Source: DATFCK01 sp045809745 | GTDB taxonomy: Bacteria; Verrucomicrobiota; Verrucomicrobiia; Chthoniobacterales; UBA10450 | DNA: 12,647 bases | Reading direction: 5' to 3' | NCBI GenBank assembly: GCA_045809745.1 | Contig: JBJMXE010000015.1 | Span: 1 to 12,647, forward strand | Shown: in pieces, positions 6,296 to 12,647 of the stretch | Numbering within the stretch: the stretch's first letter is position 1 | Layout of the letters: each line of letters opens with the position of its first letter | Program-made: the position numbers and the translations under genes | Notes under the pieces: generated by a model | Database searches by the model: none | What the model was told of the DNA's origin: nothing | The model's input: only the letters and a program-made list of their open reading frames with translations

Positions 6296-7873
6296 TCAGT
6301 TGTTTGCGGCGAACCGATCTTCGCCCGGATTGTCGCCGTCGGTGGTGTGAATGGTCTTATTGTTTGAGGCCAGGTGGTGAACAATGTGGAAAACATCTTC
6401 CGGATCGGCGTCTACTGCCTTGGCGATTTGCTCGGCAGTTTGGCCGTTGGTCGACAACTGCTTTTCCACTTTGCTTTGCAGCTGGAGTAACTTTGTTGCG
6501 GCTTTCTTTCCAGCTTCCACGCCCGGCTGGTTGTAGGCGTTGATATTCACAAGCGCTCCATAAAATCCGACCGCCCTCTCGTACAGAGCGATGAGCGCAC
6601 CGATGTGAAACGCGTCGACCTGGCTGATCCGCACCACGATTGATTCGCGAGCTTTTTCGAAGAGGGCTGATCGTGTGCCGCGCAGGAAACCGTGCAAATA
6701 ATCACCAGCGGTAACACCGGGCTCGACCTCAGTCCGGGCATTGTTGTCGGTATCTTTGTCCACCTCAATGAACGTGACGAAGAAGTTCAGGACACCGTCC
6801 CGAAGCTGCTGAACATATGCGTGCTGATCGGTAGAGCCTTTGTTGCCGTAAACCGCAATCCCCTGATTCACCCTGTTGCCGGCGAGGTCGTACTCTTTGC
6901 CTAACGATTCCATCACCAGCTGCTGAAGGTATTTGCTGAACAAGGTCAGCCGATCCTTGTATGGCAGGATCACCATGTCTTTTTCGCCGCGGCCGCCGCC
7001 CGCGTAATGCCACATCAGCGCCAGGAGCATCGACGCGTTCTCCATCACGTGCGGCTGCCGCGTTCGGTCGTCCATCCTTGCCGCGCCGGCGAGAAACTCG
7101 TCGATATTGAACCCTTGAAGCGCCATCGCTAACAACCCGACGGCGCTCATCACGGAGGTACGTCCTCCAACCCAATCGTGCATCGGAAACCGATCAACCC
7201 ACCCGTTGGTTTTGGCGTAGCGATCGAGATCGCTACCGACACCAGTAACGGCGACCGCATGTCGTGGAAATTCCAACCCGGCGGCTTGGTATGCGGCTTC
7301 GGCCGCCTTCATGCCGTTGTAGGTCTCTTTCGTTCCTCCGGATTTGGAAATCACGATCGTTAACGTCTCGGTTAACTTCGAGCCGAGCCGGGCAAACACC
7401 CGTGCAAACCCGTCCGGGTCGGTGTTATCGAGAAACTGAATATCCATCGGATCTTTTGGAGAACCGAGGGCATCGGCAATGAATTGTGGGCCGAGGGCGG
7501 AACCGCCGATTCCAATCAGAAGAATGTGTTTAAATCCCGGTGCCGATGCTGGCCGAATTTTGCCGGCATGCACGTCCGATGCGAATCCCTTGATCCGGTC
7601 GTTAGTCTTCTCAATGTCCTGACGGAGTTCCGGATTAGGCGCAAGTCCTGGGTTCCGCAGCCAGTAGTGACCAACCATTCGTTTCTCATCCGGATTTGCG
7701 ATCGCGCCGTGTTCAAGTTCGCTCATGGCCCGGAAAGCCTTGTCGGCGGACTCCCGCATCCGATCGAAGAACTCGGCGGGGAAATTCATCCGGCTGATGT
7801 CGATCGAGAAACCGAGATCCTTATAGCGGAGGAAATACTGCTGAAAGCGCTGCCAGAGAGAGGAGGACGCCAT
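6296..7873 (-). CDS. pgi: Glucose-6-phosphate isomerase
   Basis: Interconverts glucose 6-phosphate and fructose 6-phosphate in glycolysis and gluconeogenesis. The translation from the ATG at 7873 gives 525 residues. Visible motifs are the phosphate/substrate loop LLIGIGGSALGP (118-129), SKSGGTKET (176-184), HDWVGGRTSVMSAVG (232-246), the segment with the catalytic Glu in QLVMESLGKEYD (E322), the ring-opening His in STDQHAYVQQ (H351), and the family signature NAYNQPGVEAGKK with K456. A C-terminal extension (about 462-525) has a helical, winged-helix-like stretch (QTAEQIAKAVDADPEDVFHIVHHL). From memory this resembles the tail of cyanobacterial-type isomerases. The frame extends upstream to an ATG at 7954, but those 27 residues are basic and unlike the family, so 7873 is preferred. 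It is the first gene of an operon with the histidine kinase and response regulator. Confidence 0.94.
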   Translation of the reverse strand: MASSSLWQRFQQYFLRYKDLGFSIDISRMNFPAEFFDRMRESADKAFRAMSELEHGAIANPDEKRMVGHYWLRNPGLAPNPELRQDIEKTNDRIKGFASDVHAGKIRPASAPGFKHILLIGIGGSALGPQFIADALGSPKDPMDIQFLDNTDPDGFARVFARLGSKLTETLTIVISKSGGTKETYNGMKAAEAAYQAAGLEFPRHAVAVTGVGSDLDRYAKTNGWVDRFPMHDWVGGRTSVMSAVGLLAMALQGFNIDEFLAGAARMDDRTRQPHVMENASMLLALMWHYAGGGRGEKDMVILPYKDRLTLFSKYLQQLVMESLGKEYDLAGNRVNQGIAVYGNKGSTDQHAYVQQLRDGVLNFFVTFIEVDKDTDNNARTEVEPGVTAGDYLHGFLRGTRSALFEKARESIVVRISQVDAFHIGALIALYERAVGFYGALVNINAYNQPGVEAGKKAATKLLQLQSKVEKQLSTNGQTAEQIAKAVDADPEDVFHIVHHLASNNKTIHTTDGDNPGEDRFAANN

Positions 7874-7970
7874 GGCTGAATTATCTCGACGGACGCAGTT
7901 ATGTCGCTCTTTTTTTGGCCTGTCGCCGAACATCGGCTGGAGCGCATGCCACAACCGGAGGGCCAGGGAG

Positions 7971-7990
7971 CGGCGGCTTCCCAGCCGCCG
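7971..7990. repeat. GC-rich palindrome upstream of pgi
   Basis: CGGCGGC (7971-7977) and GCCGCCG (7984-7990) form a perfect 7-base stem with a 6-base loop. It sits between pgi and the S9 peptidase gene, next to a second palindrome of related composition, like REP-type dispersed elements. Confidence 0.5.
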
Positions 7991-8004
7991 AATAAAACAC
8001 CCCA

Positions 8005-8023
8005 GGCGGTTCGGACGACCGCC
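8005..8023. repeat. GGCGGT...ACCGCC palindrome
   Basis: GGCGGT (8005-8010) pairs with ACCGCC (8018-8023) around a 7-base loop. The pattern GGCGGT-N6-GACCGCC followed by a GTAG/ACAG-like flank recurs at 12096-12119, which points to a dispersed palindromic family. Confidence 0.5.
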
Positions 8024-8046
8024 CCTCCTTGTAGATTCCTAGTAGC

Positions 8047-8066
8047 GGCGATTGACCTCAATCGCC
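8047..8066 (-). terminator. Hairpin 3' of the S9 peptidase gene
   Basis: GGCGATTGA (8047-8055) is the reverse complement of TCAATCGCC (8058-8066), giving a stem of 7 to 9 bases with a tiny loop. It begins 16 bases after the peptidase stop codon on the minus strand. No T-run follows in that direction, so it is a candidate 3'-end structure only. Confidence 0.35.
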
Positions 8067-8082
8067 ATTTTCCGTCTGCGCT

Positions 8083-10407
8083 TCAGCGGGCTGGTGACGG
8101 CGCTTTCGCTGGCCCCTGTTTCACCGATGTTTCCGCGTTCTGGCCGATCTCGTATTCGGGCTTCGCCACACCCATCAGCCAGTGGTCGAACCAGCCAACA
8201 ATGTGCTGCAGCCTTTCCACCCGATGCCATGGCTGTCCGGATCGCGATAATTCATGTGACTCGTTTGGAAACCGCACCATCACCGCTGGAATTTTTCGGA
8301 ACTTCAATGCCCGAAACATTTCTTCGCCGCCCGCGGCCGGAGGTGTGCGGTAATCCACCTCGCCGAGAATGAACATCATCGGGGTTTTCACTTCCTTGAT
8401 GTAGGTGAGGGGCGATCGCGCTTTAAAATCTTCCTCCTCATCAAACGGTGCGCCTTTAAACCAGCTGGGTTGAAACAGCGTGAAATCCGCGGAATACCAC
8501 CACGCGCTCCAACTGGCGATATCACGCTGGGACACGGCAGCAGCAAACCGGTTCGTGTGACCCACTACCCAATTGGTTAACAGGCCACCGCCACTGCCGC
8601 CGGTCACCCCAAGTTTCTTTTCGTCCACATATCCGCGGCGGATCACTTCATCGACTCCAGCCATCAGATCTTTGAAGTCGTCGCCAGGGTAATGATACTG
8701 AATCACGTTTCCGAATTCCTGACCATACGTGGTACTGCCGCGCGGATTCGGGTACAGCACCACGTAACCCTTCGCCGCCATCCATTGGAACTCGTGCTCG
8801 AAAATGTAGCCGTAGGCGGCGTGGGGCCCACCGTGGATGTCCAGAATCAGCGGATACTTTTTACCCGGCGTAAAATCCGCCGGCTTTTGCACCCAGGCCT
8901 GGATCTTCTTTCCGTCGAAGCTGGTGTACGAGATTTCCTCCGGCTCGGTTAGGTTCAGTTTGGACAATAATTCGTCGTTTACATGCGTCAGCCGGCGAGG
9001 CTCTCCGCCGTTCCGATCCATCACAAACAAATCGGTGATCAGGGTCGGTGTCGAAATGGTGCAGACGATATTGCCCAGATCAGCGCTCGATCTAAACCTA
9101 ACGACCGCCTGGTTGCCATGGCTTAAATCGGTTGGTGTACCAGTCGCCGCATCGAACGAAGCGAGGATGGTTCGCCCTTCCTTACCGTAAACATCGACGA
9201 TGCTTCGGCCGTCCGGCGTCCATAACGGTGTGCTGCCACCGCCGCCACGCGGTGCGGCGCTATCGCCAAACACGCCAGTTCCAAAATCGAAATCGAACTT
9301 CTCGGTCAGGTTTCGGGGCTGTGCATTGGCGGCAAGGTCGACCACCCACAGATCTGGTTGAGTGTAAGATTGCACCGGTTGAGTAGCGGAAGCGACGAAC
9401 GCCAGCCGCTTCCCATCGGGGCTGACGGACAAATCGCCCACTGCCATGTCGAACGTGTTCAGCTTCGCTGGGTCGCCGCCAGCGGGACTAACCGCGTAAA
9501 GTTCGGTTTTTGCGGTCTGATAGTACGGCTCGTCTACCCGTAGCGAGGTGAACAGGATCTTGGAGCCATCTTTCAGCCACGTCGGGTTGCCTTCGTCGAA
9601 TCGACCGGACGTAAGCTGCCTCGGTTGCACTTTCTCTTCCGCCGCGTGCGGTGCGGAGACGACCCAGATGTGCTGTGGATGCTTGCGATCCAGGTATCCT
9701 TCGTTGTCTTCGCGGTAGATCGCCTGCGTAATCACGTGGATGTCGCTCTCATGTTCACTCTCGCTCTCCGCCTTCTGCACAGCGGAATCACCGGCGCCGG
9801 ACGACCCTTTGGCGGGCGAACCCGAACCGCTCGACCCCCGCGATGGGGAAGAACTCGGAGAAGCTGAAGCTGACGTCGCGTTTACCGCCGCTTTCAACTC
9901 CTGTTCTTTGCGTTTTTTCTGCTCCTGTTTCTTCAGATCATCTGGGTTGGTAGAACTGGTGAACGCGATAGATTTTCCATCCGGCGACCACACCGCATCG
10001 CCCGCGCCCTTTGGCAGATCGGTGAACGCGAAGGCGTCGCCTCCGCTCATCGGTAGCATGCACAGCTGGGGCGGCTCGGGTTTTCCATCTTTCTCGGTGG
10101 CCCTGGCGAACAACAGGAACTTTCCATCCGGCGACCAGCGGGGCGCCCCGTCATGATCGCCTTTGGTCAGCTGATGCGGTGGCTCTTTCCCGTCGGTATC
10201 AACCAGCCAAAGCGAAGTGTTGTAGCCTTCCTTCTTCTCGTTAGTGGTTACCCGCACAAACACGACGCGCGAACCATCCGGCGAAACCCGGTGATCGCCG
10301 ATCCAGACAAAATCGAACAGATCCTTCTCAGTGATACTGCGCTTCTGAGCGAAAGCAGGGACGGCGTTAACAAGGACGAGAAGAGCGCAAATGACGAAGG
10401 TTCGCAT
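8083..10407 (-). CDS. Secreted S9 family (prolyl oligopeptidase-type) serine peptidase
   Basis: A 774-residue peptidase with an N-terminal signal peptide (hydrophobic 4-16, likely cleavage after AFA at residue 20), so probably periplasmic or exported. The N-terminal half is a beta-propeller with PD40/TolB-like 'SPDG' motifs near residues 42, 92, 141, 278, 329 and 397. The C-terminal alpha/beta-hydrolase domain (about 490-745) carries the expected triad: S605 in VTGGSGGG, D685 in LGEVDYRTPP and H718 in NESHELSR. HGGPH at 525-529 would form the oxyanion-hole region. It likely cleaves oligopeptides, as acyl-aminoacyl- or dipeptidyl-peptidase-like members do; the exact specificity is unknown. An unusual insertion in the propeller (about 156-222) has a K/E-rich helix followed by a Ser/Gly-rich linker. 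The nucleophile loop is GGSGGG rather than the common GGSYGG. The start is the ATG at 10407. No Shine-Dalgarno is visible. It diverges from icd. Confidence 0.92.
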   Translation of the reverse strand: MRTFVICALLVLVNAVPAFAQKRSITEKDLFDFVWIGDHRVSPDGSRVVFVRVTTNEKKEGYNTSLWLVDTDGKEPPHQLTKGDHDGAPRWSPDGKFLLFARATEKDGKPEPPQLCMLPMSGGDAFAFTDLPKGAGDAVWSPDGKSIAFTSSTNPDDLKKQEQKKRKEQELKAAVNATSASASPSSSPSRGSSGSGSPAKGSSGAGDSAVQKAESESEHESDIHVITQAIYREDNEGYLDRKHPQHIWVVSAPHAAEEKVQPRQLTSGRFDEGNPTWLKDGSKILFTSLRVDEPYYQTAKTELYAVSPAGGDPAKLNTFDMAVGDLSVSPDGKRLAFVASATQPVQSYTQPDLWVVDLAANAQPRNLTEKFDFDFGTGVFGDSAAPRGGGGSTPLWTPDGRSIVDVYGKEGRTILASFDAATGTPTDLSHGNQAVVRFRSSADLGNIVCTISTPTLITDLFVMDRNGGEPRRLTHVNDELLSKLNLTEPEEISYTSFDGKKIQAWVQKPADFTPGKKYPLILDIHGGPHAAYGYIFEHEFQWMAAKGYVVLYPNPRGSTTYGQEFGNVIQYHYPGDDFKDLMAGVDEVIRRGYVDEKKLGVTGGSGGGLLTNWVVGHTNRFAAAVSQRDIASWSAWWYSADFTLFQPSWFKGAPFDEEEDFKARSPLTYIKEVKTPMMFILGEVDYRTPPAAGGEEMFRALKFRKIPAVMVRFPNESHELSRSGQPWHRVERLQHIVGWFDHWLMGVAKPEYEIGQNAETSVKQGPAKAPSPAR

Positions 10408-10463
10408 GGAGCGGAATGCTACCGGAGAAAGAACAGGGTGTCGACCCCGGCCCGGGCGCCTGC

Positions 10464-10498
10464 CGGGGAAATCCGAATCTCGAATCCCGAAGCTTGAA
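10464..10498 (-). repeat. Degenerate heptad array (reverse orientation)
   Basis: On the minus strand, five units in 7-base register: TTCAAGC, TTCGGGA, TTCGAGA, TTCGGAT, TTCCCCG. It is the inverted partner of the array at 10536-10570. Confidence 0.62.
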
Positions 10499-10535
10499 AC
10501 AAATTCAAACCACCCTTGGAGATTTCCAAGTTTGT

Positions 10536-10570
10536 TTCGGACTTCGGATTTCGAGCTTCTCCCTTTCTGC
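10536..10570 (+). repeat. Degenerate heptad array (forward orientation)
   Basis: TTCGGAC, TTCGGAT, TTCGAGC, TTCTCCC, TTTCTGC follow one another in exact 7-base register, the last two being weaker. Together with 10464-10498 it gives an imperfect inverted repeat of about 28 bases around a loop that holds its own hairpin. Confidence 0.6.
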
Positions 10571-10614
10571 TCCCCAGTTGTGGTCGTTCGCGATCTACCT
10601 AAAGTCTAGCCCCT

Positions 10615-11925
<1,311 letters not shown>

Positions 11926-11951
11926 TCGCTTCGCTAGTCCGCTCCGCGAAA

Positions 11952-11979
11952 GCTCCAAATTCCATATTCCAACATCCAA
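11952..11979 (+). repeat. Heptad run of a second type
   Basis: GCTCCAA, ATTCCAT, ATTCCAA, CATCCAA lie in exact 7-base register just after the icd stop. The fixed core is TCCA with variable flanks, so this is a distinct heptad class from the TTCGRRY arrays. Confidence 0.55.
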
Positions 11980-12015
11980 TTAGAGTGCGTTCCGCGGCTG
12001 GCGGAACGGAATTGG
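11976..12015 (+). terminator. Interrupted hairpin downstream of icd
   Basis: CCAATT (11976-11981) pairs with AATTGG (12010-12015), and inside it CGTTCCGC (11988-11995) pairs perfectly with GCGGAACG (12001-12008) around a 5-base loop. It starts 51 bases after the icd stop. A TTGGTTGG stretch follows instead of a U-run, so it is a possible but atypical terminator. Confidence 0.4.
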
Positions 12016-12043
12016 TTGGTGTGTGGCATCGTATCGCTGCCGT

Positions 12044-12071
12044 TTCGAGCTTCGGATTTCCAGCTTTTCGG
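12044..12071 (+). repeat. Degenerate heptad array (forward orientation)
   Basis: TTCGAGC, TTCGGAT, TTCCAGC, TTTTCGG in 7-base register. The first two units are identical to units in the arrays at 4075 and 10536. Confidence 0.55.
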
Positions 12072-12082
12072 TAGCCTGTATT

Positions 12083-12113
12083 GGCGGTCCCGAACGGCGG
12101 TCATAGGACCGCC
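12083..12113. repeat. Double GGCGGTC palindrome with alternative pairings
   Basis: GGCGGTCC (12083-12090) is the reverse complement of GGACCGCC (12106-12113). A second copy, GGCGGTC (12096-12102), can also pair with GACCGCC (12107-12113) around a 4-base loop. So two left arms compete for one right arm. It is related to the palindrome at 8005-8023. Confidence 0.55.
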
Positions 12114-12133
12114 TCTACAGTTTACTATCCCTG

Positions 12134-12156
12134 GTTCGCAAGTTGCACTTGGGAAC
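12134..12156. repeat. GTTCGCAAGT/ACTTGGGAAC hairpin
   Basis: A 10-base stem with one mismatch and a 3-base loop (TGC at 12144-12146). A smaller palindrome, CGAAGCT-C-AGCTTCG, follows at 12168-12182. Both have the look of dispersed short inverted repeats. Confidence 0.45.
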
Positions 12157-12191
12157 GCAAGTATCTTCGAAGCTCAGCTTCGTTTGGGTGC

Positions 12192-12256
12192 TTCGGTCCT
12201 TCGAATTTCCGGGCAGCTTGTTTCGAGCTTCGAACTTCGGATTTCGAGTTTTCCCC
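12192..12256 (+). repeat. Two adjacent heptad arrays
   Basis: A short run TTCGGTC, CTTCGAA, TTTCCGG (12192-12212) is followed after 9 bases by TTCGAGC, TTCGAAC, TTCGGAT, TTCGAGT, TTTCCCC (12222-12256). The second run ends just before the stop codon of the minus-strand S74 gene. Confidence 0.58.
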
Positions 12257-12257
12257 A

Positions 12258-12647
12258 TCAGGGCCGCCCGTCAGCTACCTGCGTCGTGCTGCCTTGGAGT
12301 TCAACCTGCGTCTCGACTTTCTGGATTCGCGATGCTGCTTTCTCGAGCAGCGTCCCAAGCTTCGCAATCTGGTCCTCTTGCCGAGCGATCGTGGTCTCCA
12401 GATTTTCTACCTTGTGGTGTTCCTTGAGAAATTCGTTCAGCAACATCGCATTCACCGCCTCGTAACGAACGGTGAAGATTTTTCCCTCGCGATCCCGAAC
12501 CACCAGATCCGGATTGATCTTCGCCACTTCCTCCGCAATCAAACCGAACTGCGGCGTCGCACACGCGTCCACTGAATCGTTGTAGCGAAACGTGACCGGC
12601 TTCAGGGCAAGGATCGATTCGCTGGCTGACGCCATTGGCTTAATATC
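12258..12647 (-). CDS. S74-type intramolecular chaperone domain protein, C-terminal fragment
   Basis: The frame is open to the right edge, so the internal ATG at 12635 is not the start and the gene begins outside the window. The 129 visible residues open with DIKPMASASESILALKPVTFRY, followed by PQFGLIAEEVAKINPDLVVRD (32-52) and YEAVNAMLLNEFLKEH (62-77). This is the pattern of the peptidase S74 / endosialidase-type chaperone domain, which helps trimeric beta-rich fibres fold and in many members cleaves itself off. The catalytic Ser/Lys region would lie upstream, outside the window. Residues about 70-117 form a likely coiled coil with heptad leucines/isoleucines, as expected for a trimerising tail. 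The missing N-terminus is probably a repeat-rich fibre or adhesin-like surface protein, phage-derived or host-owned. Its stop abuts heptad repeats, with no clean terminator. Confidence 0.82.
   Translation of the reverse strand, partial: DIKPMASASESILALKPVTFRYNDSVDACATPQFGLIAEEVAKINPDLVVRDREGKIFTVRYEAVNAMLLNEFLKEHHKVENLETTIARQEDQIAKLGTLLEKAASRIQKVETQVELQGSTTQVADGRP

Larger units (their letters stand above)
10408..10614. promoter_or_regulatory. Divergent spacer between the S9 peptidase and icd
   Basis: This 207-base spacer must hold promoters for both divergent genes. It contains a GC-rich hairpin (CCCCGGC 10445-10451 with GCCGGGG 10462-10468), the paired heptad arrays, and a small hairpin (CTTGGA 10515-10520 with TCCAAG 10525-10530). 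A weak promoter-like pair for icd is TTGTGG (10578-10583) and TAAAGT (10600-10605), 16 bases apart. It is very close to the ATG at 10615, so it would leave almost no leader. No Shine-Dalgarno precedes icd. Confidence 0.35.
11926..12257. other. Repeat-filled spacer between icd and the S74-domain gene
   Basis: No convincing gene is present in these 332 bases. From left to right they hold a heptad run ending in -TCCAA/-TCCAT, a long interrupted hairpin that may end icd transcripts, a TTCG heptad array, a GGCGGTC/GACCGCC double palindrome, a GTTCGCAAGT/ACTTGGGAAC hairpin, a short CGAAGCT/AGCTTCG palindrome, and two more TTCG heptad arrays. The spacer lies between convergent genes. Overlapping open frames on the plus strand have no family resemblance and run across the S74 gene. 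Confidence 0.6.

Noticed and set aside
7874..7954. Upstream ATG at 7954 for pgi
   Set aside because: The extra 27 residues are basic, Cys-containing and unlike the family; the ATG at 7873 gives a normal length.
12044..12256. CRISPR array suggested by repeated TTCGAGC-like units
   Set aside because: Units are 7 bases and contiguous, with no 21-40 base repeats or unique spacers.
12081..12575. Plus-strand open frames across the repeat spacer and the S74 gene
   Set aside because: Their translations are built from palindromes, heptads and the antisense of the S74 domain.

Overview
The window looks like ordinary chromosomal DNA from a bacterium with moderately high GC. The best guess is a soil member of the Verrucomicrobiota, perhaps near Chthoniobacterales. 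This is inferred, not proven. It rests on a DUF5069-type protein, a GlnD with a sigma-54 activator nearby, scarce Shine-Dalgarno sequences, an S74-type chaperone tail, and spacers packed with short palindromes and degenerate seven-base repeats. No rRNA, tRNA, CRISPR array, integrase or transposase was seen.

Layout. Bases 2-259 (+) hold the end of a DUF5069-like gene. It faces a minus-strand pair made of glnD (PII uridylyltransferase/uridylyl-removing enzyme) followed 28 bases later by a sugar-phosphate nucleotidyltransferase (366-3909). A 221-base spacer (3910-4130) carries a likely terminator bracketed by inverted heptad arrays. Upstream of it on the minus strand lies a tight operon, pgi - histidine kinase - NtrC-type response regulator (4131-7873), with gaps of only 11 and 15 bases. 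Next come a palindrome-rich spacer (7874-8082) and a secreted S9 prolyl-oligopeptidase-family peptidase (8083-10407, minus). A divergent spacer separates the peptidase from icd, NADP-type isocitrate dehydrogenase (10615-11925, plus). A 332-base spacer made almost wholly of repeats follows. The window ends in the C-terminal part of a minus-strand protein with an S74 intramolecular-chaperone domain and a coiled coil.

How the genes relate. pgi (glycolysis) and icd (TCA cycle, source of 2-oxoglutarate) are central carbon genes. GlnD is the nitrogen sensor acting on PII, and PII proteins bind 2-oxoglutarate. The kinase/regulator pair is co-transcribed with pgi, and its regulator has an intact sigma-54 activation loop. 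A carbon/nitrogen link is attractive, but only gene proximity supports it. The kinase has no sensor domain and lacks a normal G1 box, so it is not a standard NtrB.

Most unusual signal. Every larger spacer contains runs of a degenerate heptamer (roughly TTCGRRY in perfect 7-base register). Two loci (3993-4109 and 10464-10563) have the same architecture: a reverse-oriented array, an inner hairpin, then a forward-oriented array. This may be a dispersed noncoding element. The cyanobacterial heptanucleotide STRRs are the nearest precedent known to me.
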